Shown: piece by piece, positions 24,177 through 36,900 of the stretch
How the letters are laid out: each line of letters starts with the position of its first letter
Numbering within the stretch: position 1 is the stretch's first letter
Source of the DNA: Aricia agestis
Taxonomy: Eukaryota; Arthropoda; Insecta; Lepidoptera; Lycaenidae
NCBI RefSeq assembly: GCF_905147365.1
Contig: NC_056409.1
Coordinates: 9,491,001-9,555,000 of the forward strand
Length of the DNA: 64,000 nucleotides
Direction: 5' to 3'
Translations under genes and position numbers: made by a program
The notes under the pieces: generated by a model
Seen by the model: the letters and a program-made list of their open reading frames with translations, nothing else
Database searches by the model: none
What the model was told of the DNA's origin: nothing

Positions 24177-25799
24177 ATTGATTACTACAACAAGCATCTC
24201 GTAATTATTAATTTAATTTAATTACATGTTTTAAGCTATTAAAATATTTACTTAAGTACAAGAGAAAGAACTTGAGGAGGCCATTCTTAAATAGTGATCG
24301 GTGATTATTTTAAAACTAACAAAATTGTTGATCAATTAACGAAGAAATATGGCGGGTCGGTATCTCCCGATCTCGGAAAACTTGGTAAGTATTTAAATAC
24401 TCGGTATGTATGTAAATAAGTTAATATGAGAATACCGGAGTGGTCAACCTTATCTCGTGATCAGTTTAACAATGTTTACCGGGAATTTTGTGCCCACTGA
24501 AATAACACCAATAAGGTTCTACCGCGGTTATCTTGAAATCTAATGAATTGGTTATTTATAATTAACATTAGTTTCTATGGCTTTCAGTACACAATAAACC
24601 TAATTTGATTATAATTATGAGCCACGTCTCTACCTATATGACGAACTGATAACTTTGTATTTCATATACAACATGACTGGTGAGACATGTTCAAAACTTA
24701 AGGAGAGAACTCGTTACTCGATTCTCATTATAATTATGTCATAAAATTAGATACTTAATTTTTGACCCCCTTTAAATAAAATATGAATTATGGACACTAA
24801 GTGAATTACGCAGCTAGGCTAGTAGGCATACTTTTAATGTCCTACATCGTATATTTTGTGAAAATATATTATTTCGATAGTCGATAGTAAGTACGATCTA
24901 AATAATGTGGTATGTAGTTTTTCCGACATGAAACGGATTCACATGTTATTATTAAAATCTAGACCGAAATGTTATCTAAAAGATAATATGATCAAATGTA
25001 CTTCCAACATTTTATTTTTAACGACTATAAAACGCTAAAGTCCTCGAAGGTAATAAAGTTAAATAATTATGTAGTTATTCTTTCCGGAAAATGACAAAAC
25101 CATAAACCAAGTTACAGTCATAAAGTACTTAACGATTTCGAAACACGACGCATTTATTGTTCTTGTGAACAAGGATTCGTAGGCATGAATCTAGTTTTAT
25201 ATTAATTACCCACAATACACTTTATAATATACGAGTATACTTTCAGCGAGTAGATAGAAGTAAAAACTGATAAACAAAGTCCAAACCCACTAAAAATCAG
25301 CCATCAAATAGTTTATGTACGGGCATTTCCTGTACAGGCATTGCGACAACCCTTGATCATAAGTCTATACATTATACAACCTGGTTCCTGGAACTCTACC
25401 TCCTGGGTAGATATTCACTTTCCACCCAACAACGTTGAACCATTAAAATGATCCCGACGAAGATGCCGATGATATAATAAACTAAAACAACATTCATCTT
25501 ACTTACCGATCAGATGAGGAATCTGACGTAAAAGCTCGAATTTCGTCAAGACTTACCTGGAAGAGATAAAACGTACAATTTATAGCGCGACATACGATAT
25601 ACATTCATAAAATGTTCAACATTATGTTAACATGAGCTTTAAATATATTCGACGTAATATACAGCGTATTTAGATGATTCTTTAGTAGTTTTAATGGCGG
25701 ACGACGGACAAACGGGCCAGCGGCAATTATGTTATAATGTACAAATTAAATAAAGTAACATTATTAAAAGGAAAACTTATGTTTTTTTTATTTTAATAC

Positions 25800-27420
25800 T
25801 ACTCAGCCGTCCAGCTGGGGACGTAAACGGCATACAGAAATATGACCATTTACGGTCGTGGTAGCTCAATATTTGCATATTCTTAGACCGTAAACCGTTG
25901 CTGTCATTCCGTTCGAGCTCCGCCACGACTCAATATAACAAGACAAAAACACGATTCTAAAGAGACGAACAAAGATAGGGGACTGTCACACGGCTAGACA
26001 TTTAAAATTCGCCCGACCCATATAAATAACATCAACAGGCGGCGTTTGAAACAATCGATGATCCACGATAGCGCGTCACCAGCTCGCCGCAGAAGAAATA
26101 TCGCGGCCGCGGTCCGGACACTCCCGGGAAGGCGACGCATAAATATATCAAAACGAAAACAATAGCACACGTCGAGATATCGCATCACACGCTACCCCCG
26201 AGCATATTTCAAAAAATTTTACCCAAAAAAACTATACCAACATAAAAAAACACGATAAAACTTCGGCGTCGAAAAAAATACGTGATGGGCATTAATTAAA
26301 ACGGACCCACGACCGGGATTCCAGAAAAACAAAGACCTTAAACAAACCTTCGCAGTGGGAGCCCCCGCAATGATCATCATCTCACATTTTTAATCATCGG
26401 ACATAAAAACGTCGGATCCGTTCGATTATAGACTCTAACGAGATCGTCGAGGATCCAAATCGGATCGCGGTCGAGAGGTCGAGAGCTGTAAAAAATATTT
26501 TTTTTGGTCCGTTTGTCACCGTTGTTTTAATGGTATTACGCATCGAGGAAGGGTTATCTCGGGGATCCGATCGGTGAGCTCAGGTACGCGCCAAGATTGA
26601 TCGGTCCGGCCCGACGGCGGCCGACATCGCCGGTCACCGGTGTCGTCGACTCGGCCCTCACTTTATTAAATTAGTTTCATCTATCGACGGAACGCCAGCT
26701 ATTAACGCGTCGTTTGAGTGGTTTTCATGACTATTATTAATATCGAGAGGAGCTTTACATTACGGCGCTATCTCGGGACAATTTTTTTTCATCGGGAACG
26801 GGCGAAGGAGCTAATTAGCCCGTCGGAGATAAGCGGTGTTACTGCATATTAATACCGAGTAATTACGACTAGGAGATAGTGCGGTCGTTTAATGTGCCTT
26901 TTATTGGCCCATAGATCTATCGGTTTAATAATTCCGCCTTGACGTATAAATTCAATAATGTCCATAATTCATGTCGTCGTGTCCATTCAAGATAATGTTC
27001 GGGGCATTACTGGAACAAATGTCCGAGTGGGTGTCTACTGGCTAGCGCCTCCTAGCCGGATGCAGCGAGATTTTTCTGTCGGAATGTTTATTTAAACAGC
27101 CCATTAGCTGTTAAGTTGGTATCGGGTATTCATCATGATCATTCATAGACAGTAACAAAATTTCTAAGTAGGAGTCAAAAAATATCCACTGCCGAACATA
27201 GACCTCCTATTTTTTAAGTTTGTTTAAATGTAGAGCTACGTGACGGATCACGGATCCCACAGGAATCGCTAGCGTCTCATCGAGGCGGTATGATGAGTGC
27301 ATGATAAAAGCGTTGCGCGCGCGCACCACAATGCTTGTCATCACAATGTCACGTGACACGAGGGCGGGGGTGACAGACAGACGGACAAAAGAACAAACGT
27401 CGGGGACGCGCATTTATGAT
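25800..27420. promoter_or_regulatory. GC-richer unique region, candidate enhancer block
   Basis: This stretch differs from the AT-rich repeats around it: it has many CpGs, no recognisable repeat and no coding frame above about 68 codons. It contains an octamer ATTTGCAT at 25871-25878 between TTTACGGTC (25849-25857) and its inverse GACCGTAAA (25886-25894), many TAAT cores, and a caudal/Hox-like TTTTATTGG near 26899. Such blocks near developmental genes are often conserved enhancers; that is an inference here, as is mab-21 being the target. Confidence 0.35.
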
Positions 27421-27477
27421 TGTACAAACAACTCACTATGTTTGAGGTTTTTTATTCCTTTATTATGTTTTTATTGA

Positions 27478-27717
27478 CGAGCTTTTGCCCGCGGCTTCGC
27501 TCGCGTTAAGCAGTATTATTATATACAAACTTTCATCCCCTATTTTGACCCCTTGGTAGGTAGACCGTAGGATTGATTAAAATCCTTTCTTAGCGGATGC
27601 CAACGTCTTATCTACCTGCATGCCAAATTTCAGCCCGATCGGTCCAGTGGTTTGGGCTGTGCGTTGATAGATCACCATGTCAGTCAGTCACCCTTGAGTT
27701 TTATACATATATTTAGA
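27478..27717 (-). mobile_element. Helitron, near-complete 240-bp copy
   Basis: On the minus strand it begins TCTAAATATATGTATAAAAC and ends GCCGCGGGCAAAAGCTCG, the last four bases being CTCG where the sister copy at 46492 has CTAG. A hairpin CGCGAGCGAAGCCGCG precedes the end. It is the uninterrupted relative of the copy at 46492-46920. Confidence 0.7.
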
Positions 27718-29670
27718 TGTATGTCGAGAATACCGTTAGCTTTTGTTTTATGACACTTTGATTTTATAATTATTTGCGTAGAGAAATTTGATGTAGCTAA
27801 GTACGTACAGCCTACTTAATAGTTTTTATATGGATTAGAGCGAAAACCGAAAACTTTCGCAGTACCCTTTAAAATGAAAAAAAATCTTGAAAATAAAAAG
27901 GTACTTAATTTAAGGGTACATCATCCGTTATAAAACTCAATATAGAGCTGAAAAATAAAAGAAAAACTAACTAAATCAAAATTCAGAAACCAAATCCTAA
28001 TCTAATCAATAATCATCTACAAATCCTAATCATCTCCTCACCAGTATCTATCCAAAAATCCATAGTACATCCTAACGTCCAGGTGCAAAAAGTTACGGGC
28101 CGCAAACAAACGCATGAAAAGATTTAGAATCGTTATACAAAACGCGCTGATACCAGATCGCGTTTAGACACAATACTATATTGCATTACCTCGTTGTTAA
28201 TGGGCATATGGAAAAAGCACAAAATGGCGGTGCCCGGGAACAATAGTCAATAGAGATTTAAGACGGGATTTGGATTCAAAGGGCCTTCGAATTTCTTTGT
28301 TTCTGCACGGCTTTTATAACATTGGAACTTGAGGTAACTTGACGGGTAAAGGTGGGGTTGTAGTTTCGTCAAATATTTTTATACAAACAAAGTATTTCAG
28401 AAAATGTTTAGGGTAACATTACTATTGCCGGTAACTTGAAGATCTCTCTGTGTACCTATCATTTGCTAAATTACCTAATTTTGTTAAAAAATACTACTAA
28501 TGAAAATCGATACATGTAACAAGTAATTACAATTAGATGCCATTAGTAATTAAATGTTGTTACTTATTAGTAACTTAATCACAACAAACCGAATTACCGA
28601 ATTATTATGTACTTCAATTTCAACATAAGTAAAAAGCACAAAAAATCGCCAACATTCGCACCAAACCCTCAGTAAAAGGGCCTTATAGAACTTGAAAGGT
28701 TCTTTTTAGAGGCGGCTTTGCTCGAAAAGGCGTGTGATCGTAATACCGAGTAATGGTTTTTTAGCATGCGCGATAAAAAGGCGGAGAACAGACGCGCACC
28801 TTAATTGAATACGTATGTAAAAACCAAAGCAATTAATAACATAATACTCATATAAACAATATAACTCACGCGATTGCGACTAATAAACACATAATGTTGT
28901 TATTTTGTAGTTTTTGTAACAATCTCAATACGGTGCCTGAAATTTTTAATTTCACTATTGATATTGTGTTTAATGGATATGGATTACATTCTTCTACCTT
29001 ATTGGCTAGTGGTACATTTGAATTCTCTACTAAGTCAGTAATAGAACTCAATATATTATAAACTACAAACAACGTTTTCCTGACCGATGCTTGTTGCTTG
29101 TTATCGAATAAAAAAAAAGTAGAGCAGGTTCGATAAAGAAACAAAGGATACAATTGATTCCATACTCGTATCGTTATGAATAACGTTAAAAATATGATGT
29201 TCATTTGGCTGGAAGTGACGGTGGTTGTGAGCTGATAAGTGGGGAGACAAAGGTCGGCCCGGACAAAGCTGCGAGTAATCAAGATATTAGCCGATCGCAG
29301 CCTCAAGTGATAGGATGTAAGCGGGGCAAATAAGTGTTCGCTGATAGTTGTCTAGAGAGTAAACTTTTCTTTCAGTATCTATTACTTACAATTTACAACA
29401 AAAAAAAGATATAGTGCAATTTTCTCTACACATTTAAATTCTTGTAACACAATATAAAACGAAATACAGGTTATTTAAGATAATATGCAGCAGCTATACG
29501 AAATTTAGCTTTTGTACTCAAAATGACTCTGTACTCCGATTTTCATCCTAGTAAAATTTTGTAATTGGCAGTCTTTTTCTTCTTCTTGCTATCCATGCTG
29601 CAGGGACAATTATAATTTATAAGCTTTTGGCACCAGGCGAGATTGTTGTAAGCAGAACTTGCCAGACAAG
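27718..29670. other. Spacer, no supported gene
   Basis: The longest frame (28866-29306, minus, 146 codons) lacks any motif I know, lies in AT-rich DNA, and its predicted product is a mix of hydrophobic and low-complexity pieces; I do not call it a gene. No strong inverted repeats were seen. Confidence 0.45.
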
Positions 29671-29800
29671 TGGCAAGCGATTATCGTAAACGCTAACAAA
29701 TTGTATGCGATTTGACATAAGTCATCGCTTCGCTAGCGAATACTAATGTCAAATCCTTTACATTTTGTGGCATTGGCGTTTACGACAATCGCTTACCGCT
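29671..29800. mobile_element. Foldback MITE with about 50-bp arms
   Basis: GGCAAGCGATTATCGTAAAC at the left pairs with GTTTACGACAATCGCTTACC at the right, and GCGATTTGACATAAG with CTAATGTCAAATC nearer the centre, which itself contains TCGCTTCGCTAGCGA. There is no coding content. Confidence 0.7.
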
Positions 29801-30566
29801 TTTCTAGGCCCACAGATGTATGGTACTGGTAAGTAAAGTTTGTTTTCGAAACAGCCAGCTCCCATGCCTTGCGTCTGCGCATCGGATAAGCGCAGTGCAG
29901 CGGAGCGCACGCGCGCACCAGACTATGTGTAATGCCGTCGGCGCCGCCCGTGCAGTCGCCCAAATACTCCTCCTACTCCATACTTCCCATTCGCGCACGA
30001 TAGACGAATACACCTCCGCGATTAGATAAACCGGCAGGTGGACCCAACGACTATCCATACTAATTAATCGATAAACAAATTATAAACATTACGAAGATAT
30101 TCTGAACGTTTAATTGATTACTTAATATATCGACGGTCGGCCGCGACGTTTTTTGAAACAATAATTAATTAAAGTTTTCATTAAATAATTAATTATCATA
30201 ATACTCATTGTATCGTTAACTTTGAATACTAAATATTTACGTTTAAGGTTGCTGTCAACTTATCCATGACATGACACTTTCCAACTGAAAATGACAATCA
30301 CCTGTTATCGCTCATACATTATTTACGAAATATAGGTCGGTGGACCTACGGTGGAAACTCGATACTGTCGTTGGACGCTCGCTACCTACTATGGTTTGAC
30401 GGTAATAAATGTACGCGTAATATGTCTCTAGAGCTGCAAAAATACTTAATGGAACTTAAAACACTTTAGGTGTGAATGGATCAAGAATTACGTAATAGCA
30501 GGACTATAGCTTATGAAAAGCGTTCTATAGAATGTACAACAGTCAACATCTTTCAAGTACGTATAA

Positions 30567-30901
30567 TTTTTTTTTTATGAAATAAGGGGGCAAACGAGCA
30601 AACGGGTCACCTGATGGAAAGCAACTTCCGTCGCCTTTGGACACTCGCAGCATCAGAAGAGCTGCAGATGCGTTGCCGGCCTTTTAAGAGGGAATAAGGT
30701 AATAGGGCCCTCCCCTAAGGAGGGGATGGGAAGGGAATAGGGGAGGGTAGGGAAGGGAATAGGGTAGGGGATTGGGCCTTCGGTAAACTCACTCACTCGG
30801 CGTGAAACAGCGCAAGCGCTGTTTCACGCCGATTTTCTGTGAGAGCGTGGTATTTATCCGGTCGAGCCGGCCCATTCGTGCCGAAGCATGGCTCTCACAC
30901 G
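30567..30901 (-). repeat. Dispersed poly(A)-tailed repeat, copy B (fullest)
   Basis: On the minus strand it ends in CCCCCTTATTTCAT followed by ten A's, which suggests a SINE or the 3' end of a non-LTR element. Blocks shared with copies C and D are GAGCCGGCCCATTCGTGCCG, a GAAACAGCGCAAGCGCTGTTTC palindrome, and a G-rich tract (plus strand, about 30722-30770) of the form GGGGAGGGTAGGGAAGGG. No target duplication was evident. The family name is unknown to me; I have seen it widely in Lepidoptera. Confidence 0.75.
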
Positions 30902-31387
30902 TCTATTCTAAATTTTAATGACACTACCAGATGTTGCCCGAAACTCTGTATCGCACAAATTCGGCTGTCACGCGGTGATCGTACAATTTTCCAGCTTGAA
31001 AATATTCTGATTTCTGTCTCTTTCCTCAAACTTCAAAGTTTTCCTATATCAGATTCTTCGTTTACCAACCGACTTTTGAGCTGTACTGTTAATAATAAGT
31101 TCACCTAATTTTGAGGTACTATTTCGAATTTGCCATGGATGCAGTTAATCACATGACAGTGTACACAGAATGTAGAGTTAGTATCCAATATCATTAGTTA
31201 GCTGTTAGTAGTGTTTATTATTCGCAGGTGTCACCACGTCCATGTACCAGCTACTAGGAAATTCTGCTTCCTTATCTGGGTGTAGAGCTATTCAGGCGAA
31301 ACTGTAGCATACTAAATAGTTTTATACTTGCAAATTACAGCGGCGTAGAGCTTTTCGTAGAGCATAAAATTTTAGTTAACAATTTAA

Positions 31388-31632
31388 TGCTAAGTACTCA
31401 CATGCGGTTTTGCTCAATAGTTTTACTCCAAATTGAGTAATAATAATAATTAATGTGTGGACCGCAAAACTGATAGCTCGAAGGCTCGCATCGAGCCGGC
31501 TTGATGGAATTAAATATATCGATTTAGAATAAAACTATCGAGCAAAGCTGAATGTGTGGACGAAAGCCCGAACCGCGGGTTTCGCTCGACGTTATTGCTC
31601 GTTCGAGCAAAACCGTATGTGAGTACTTAGCA
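31388..31632. mobile_element. MITE with 28-bp ends and TAA duplication
   Basis: The terminal repeats TGCTAAGTACTCACATGCGG and CCGTATGTGAGTACTTAGCA continue inward to TTTTGCTC/GAGCAAAA. TAA flanks both sides (31385-31387, 31633-31635), the TWA duplication of PIF/Harbinger elements. The interior has repeats of GAGCAAA/TCGAGC. Length 245 bp, no ORF. Confidence 0.8.
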
Positions 31633-32448
31633 TAAAATTAACGCTTCCTTTGCAAAGTTTAAACACGGCTGTTTGCTTATAGTACTAGTTGTATTTAGTT
31701 TATTAATAATACGTTATTTTTTTAACTCTTTTGTACTAACATTAATCCTCTTTTATAATTCATATAATATATACTTTTATGTGAAATCCATACATACCAT
31801 ACCTACTAATATTATTATAAATTATGCGAAAGTGTCTTATTCTATATTTTGTCTGTTAGATCTTGAGTCTTTATACATCAGCCGCTGAATCGTTTTTGGT
31901 AAAATTTGTTATGGAAATATTTCGAACCCAGCTCTTATGCCCTTATAACTTTTATCCTGGAAAAACGTACGACACGATAACCGAGCACAAAATACGTAAC
32001 TTTGATTTGCCCGTAGGCAACATCTGGTTTTAGTATAAAAGCCTTACAAGTTAAATGAAGAGCTAATCGAGTGATTCAGCACATAAATCGCATCAGGTAT
32101 GTGGATCAATTAATATTTAGCACAATAATTTCCTACCGAGGCGAGCGCCCCGTTGCGAGCCGGTATTACTACCTTTGGGCTAATAGCTCAGATCCTCAGG
32201 ATACCTCCATATAATGACTAGAACGGTCGTATTTCTTAAGAGATAATTAATAGTCCTTGAAGCTTAATTCTTAATAGTTCAATTAAAATAAAATATTTGT
32301 CGGAGGCCCGAGCGTGGCTTTTATGCATTATAAATTCTATTTTTCTAATTACCTAAGTAATATTATCTTTTAATTATGCTCATATAAAAATATATCGCGC
32401 GTAAAATGTTCACTTTGTGATAACCATGCAAATGAGTTGCGTAATGCT

Positions 32449-32508
32449 TATTATAATTGAAAAATAAATATAGCTACTGCCTACTATATTTATTTCTCAA
32501 TTATAATA
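32449..32508. repeat. 60-nt hairpin with 25-bp arms
   Basis: Arms 32449-32473 and 32484-32508 pair at 24 of 25 positions around a 10-nt loop. It is very AT-rich. It could be a small foldback element or a hairpin RNA; nothing in the sequence decides. Confidence 0.55.
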
Positions 32509-33040
32509 GGTAATCCGAAAAATACAATACCTTGAATTCAATCAAATCGTACACTTGTTTATCTAGAGCCAGTGCCTACCTATGTTATCGGGTTTCTCAG
32601 TATAATTAATTATCAATATTATAAAACTAATAAAAGAAACGGGACTATTTCGTAAAAAGGCAATTTTTCGTTGAAATTGGCGCAAATTGTTATAAATTTG
32701 TTGTACAGCAAAATACTATACGCGATACTCTTATTAGTTATTATATATTTACGCTTCGCCTGTATAATGCATAATATAAAGCATTCACAGATGAAAAAAG
32801 CCTACAATAGAGTTAACATGACGTGTACAAGTTAATAAGTTCGCAAGGCACAGTGCGATTAATTAGCTCGGCGATACCACGTACGTCTTGCTCCACTCCA
32901 ATACTATCACTGAACTAACTCAATTAGAGCTAGACTGCACAATATATGGGTGCCGATTGTTGCTTTTGCTCTCTAGAGTAGTACAGTTTAGTGATATCTA
33001 AACATACTATGGACACGTCTAGTGTCTACTAAGTATATAG

Positions 33041-33291
33041 TGTGTAACAAAAATAAGTGATAATACTTTAGGTTGTGTATGTGTTCATTGTAGAGAGTTC
33101 ACTCTAAAAGTAGCAGCGCTGAAAGACCCAAAAATTTTTTCACTTTTGTATGGGGAAGCTCGTGACGCTCAGGCCCTTGCCCATACAAAAGTGAAAAAAA
33201 AAGTTCGTCTTTCAGAGCTGCTACTTTCACAGTGAACTCTCTACAAGGAACACGTACACACCCTAAAGTATTATCACTTAGTTTTGTTACA
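33041..33291. mobile_element. Palindromic MITE, copy 2 of GGTGTAACAAAACTAAGTGA family
   Basis: It has the same order as copy 1 at 10835-11088: GTGTAACAAAAATAAGTGAT at the left and ATCACTTAGTTTTGTTAC at the right, with the AAAGTAGCAGCGCTGAAAGA block on both arms. It differs from copy 1 by scattered substitutions. The right end runs straight into a separate exact palindrome (33289-33353). Confidence 0.85.
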
Positions 33292-33353
33292 TACGTATAG
33301 GTACGTCTCAATTAGGAAATACATTCCTAATTGAGACGTACCTATACGTATGT
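33289..33353. repeat. Exact 30-bp-arm palindrome
   Basis: Arms 33289-33318 and 33324-33353 are exact inverses around ATACA; they begin ACATACGTATAGGTACGTCT. The first two bases overlap the end of the neighbouring MITE. The perfect match implies recent origin or gene conversion between arms. Confidence 0.85.
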
Positions 33354-33654
33354 AGCGCAAACAAAAGAAAACAATACGTATTTATTAATTTGAGTTGCCA
33401 CTAATAATAGCAGTTTATAATACGTAGTAATTGTTTACAATTTTGGTTAAAAAAAGTAAGTCTACTTTCAGTTACATGACAAGCATTTTGAGTTAACAAT
33501 ACTCAATTCATAAATTTTGTCCTAAATCTCAGCGTCTGCTAGTTCGTAACAAGAACTTAATCCTAATAATCGTCACCCAGATATATACCATAATAATTAA
33601 TAGCGCGTTTATTTCTTCCCAAGTCTCGAGTCGTAACCGCGAGTCCCGGTATCT

Positions 33655-33735
33655 AAGCGCCTCTAATCCCCGGGATTAGCGCCGATGATATACCACCGAC
33701 AGCTGTCATCGCGACCAGCTGCTCATAGTTGAGGC
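33655..33735. promoter_or_regulatory. Candidate regulatory site: paired TAATCC and E-boxes
   Basis: CTAATCCCCGGGATTAG at 33663-33679 is an inverted pair of TAATCC, the site of K50 homeodomains such as Otd/Ptx1. Two CAGCTG E-boxes follow at 33700-33705 and 33716-33721. The surrounding DNA is GC-richer and not repetitive. Function is inferred only from site density. Confidence 0.35.
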
Positions 33736-33999
33736 TTACATTAAGTAGGCATTAACGCTTGCAACATCCTTAAACGTTTAACGAGTGTCGTCACTGTCGG
33801 TGTTAATTGTAAGTTGGCTCAAGATGGTAAATTGCTAAAAATGCAAGACCAAAAAGTACGCCCCTCATGTTTAATGACCTCGAGTGAATGAGAAAAGAGG
33901 AATATTTATTATTTACTCTAACTTTTTACTGTACAGAGGCAGTATTCCTCAAATTGGGACTTCAAAGCTGTTGTAATAAGTAATGCGCAACAGTGTGCC

Positions 34000-36900
34000 A
34001 AAATTCAATTTTGCTAGTGATATTCCTGAATCCCAATCAACCAACGAGGATTAAAACTTGAATCGGTGAAAAATCTGTGTCCTCTCCCATGAAAACGATT
34101 CAAAAAGTCACGCATTTATGTCGATTTATGGTGCATAATGACATAAATGATGAGAGGAACGAATCGCGTTTCTCCAGTGAGCCACGCGACCCAATACCAT
34201 GCTCCGGTGGTCAACCGAAACTGGTATAATTTAATTTATTTTAATAGAAGAATAAATCTTAAGCATTACTGAATTCTCATTTGATATTATAAATGGAAAA
34301 GTGTGATTGTAGCCTCTTTACTTCATGCTACAGTTGCAACTACTAATATAATTATTATATTCTGTGGCTACAGTGAGTCTACACAGAAAAATATAAACAT
34401 ACAAAAAATAAAAATATCCACAGCCAAACATAACATAGGTTATGTTATGTTTTTCAGCAGCGACTGATCAAGAATTCTGACCGCCCTAGGCTAATTATGA
34501 AGAATTTTTGAATTTTTGAACTTTGGGACTCTCGAGCGCATTTAATTTTAATGTTTTGTCTCGGTCTAGTTGAAATTTGTAGAGTAGATGCAATGATGCT
34601 AGATAAGTGCATGTGAATTGCGAAGACACGAATTCAGCGCCCCTCTCGATCCTCGCGCCCAAGGCTGCAGCCTAACTAGCCTAAGGGTTAATAAGGCCCT
34701 GTGTTTTTGGAAGTCGGTTGAAAATGGTGTGACTTGTGTTTCGTGTCTCGAGGTTTTATGATTGGAATGCTCTATGTAATTTTAATTTCTTAAATTTTAT
34801 TTTCTAAGCTTCTAGGAACATTCCACATCGGGAACTGTATAATTAGATGACAATTTTAATCACACAAAATTGTCGTCGAAACATCGTTTTTTTCGATAGC
34901 TAAGGAAGCATCGTTCAATCAATATTATAATTACATTACGTATGACCCGCGCGAATTTAACTCGATAAACAAACGGCAGAGGGCCGCAAATGAAAAATAA
35001 TGTCGTTGCCGGAGGAGGGAGGCGTGCTATGAGCCGGAAATAATGTCCAACGTAATCTAATTCCTAATACCCTTGGCGAGTCGCATCGCATGAGTAAGAT
35101 GGGTTCAGTCAATAACTATTTTTGCCAAACTACGGCGAAGATGGAAGGGTAAATATTATTATGTTTACATGTTTGCTTATCGTACCGCCAACTAAACTAC
35201 TAATCCTTTCTTGACGAATAAGGCAAATAAATAAGTAATAAGAAATGGGATTTATTATTGTAAAATTAATTGAGTAAGATCGGATGGGCATATTCTGATG
35301 TATTGGCAGTAGATCAAACTAAGCCCAGACGTATTTTTAACTGTACATTAGAAAATACGTTTAGACAGAAATATAATTCATTGCACCAGCCTAGACGCCT
35401 ACTTAAATTGTAGCCATAATAAGTAATGTAGGAAAGCTATGTATTGAAAGAACAGGAATATTTTAAAATGTTTAAATAATATTTGTATTTGCACTAAAAA
35501 CATCACTTCTGACTTCTGTGATGTCTTAATTTTTAAACACCAAAATTCATAATTACCTGCACCTAAGACAAAACAAAAAAAAAAAAACTAATTCTATCGA
35601 ACATCAAAACAAACAGGTCACAAATCACCAGCTAGTGAGTAGTGAGTAGTGAGGGGATCACAGTACACAGTGTAATCACTTTACTCGTGCACTCTGTAAT
35701 CTCGTTACAGCCCTCGTCATTAGGCCCTCTCTAATCGAATTCCGATTTCATTAGTACTGCACTCCGCCGGCCCCGCGTCTGCTTTGTATTATGACTTACA
35801 ACGTACCTAATACTGGCTAATCAGATTTTGTTAGGATCAAAAAGAATTATTAATTAGTTAGATGACGCCGGCAACTCCGTTGCGTCGATATTTGTTCATC
35901 GCGCGGCAACTCCGTCACAAAATCCATCATTATATTTTCTTTTCCGCCTCTCAAAGTATCACCATACCGAATTTCATCTCAATCAGTTCAACCGTTTAAG
36001 CACGAAGAAGACAGCATTTTAATATTTTTAATATTGGTAAGGATAGGTATGTTGATTCAGTACTCATATACCTAAGGTTAACAAAAAAAAATCATGAAAC
36101 TATAATTATAACTACATAGTTGTTATCAAAACGAATGTTCAGGCACAATGTTATTCGCTCGAGCTAAAGACATAAACGAGCGTCGACGTAGCACGTAGCA
36201 CATACACCATTTTGATATTCGACAGATTGTTAAAGGCTAGGATTTTCTGCACTTGTTCGTAAATTGACGCTACATGCTTAGAGCTCTATCTTCATTGTGA
36301 TAGTTCACCGCAACGCGGCGACGGTGCCCAGCAGATTGATTTATAACTGGAGGTCGCAGGCGTGCCTACTATAAACCATCAGTAATGATCGCTTCAATGA
36401 TTTATTGTTTCAATAAATAAATCGATGAGCATCCGTATAGATCGAGTGTGCTGCGGCCGCGCCACAAAAACTGCACTTGATAAATGATTTACATGCTCGA
36501 CTTCGGCAAGCGGCTGCGTTTTTAATTGTTCATGTAAATACGTAGCTTATTTACATGTAATAGAGGAGGTTTTCAAATGATCCAATTATAAAATCAAAGG
36601 GCACCGCGCTGTGTACGAGGGTCATAAAATAAATATTGCACGACCTTTAATATTGTTCGAGTGTTACCAACTGAGTATTGAATAACAAAGTACGCAAAAT
36701 TACAAAAAAACTTGTTACAGATTACGAGACTTATATTATTATGGCAATATTGAAAAGAAATTTATACTTACCACAATTAAACATCGATAAATATTTTTAC
36801 CGTGAAACCAATATTTAACATCCTCGCGACCCCTCGCATCACCTAAATACTGAATTGTAAAATAAAACTTAGAAATAAATTTTTGTTAATACCAGATACG

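Noticed and set aside
28866..29306. 146-codon minus-strand frame, the longest after mab-21
   Set aside because: No signal peptide, domain or codon pattern that I can support; it sits in AT-rich spacer. A search and RNA data would settle it.
30839..31108. 89-codon frame beginning AWYLSGRAGPFVPKHG
   Set aside because: The same start appears at 12656 and in the 50565-50870 frame because all three read through the dispersed repeat.
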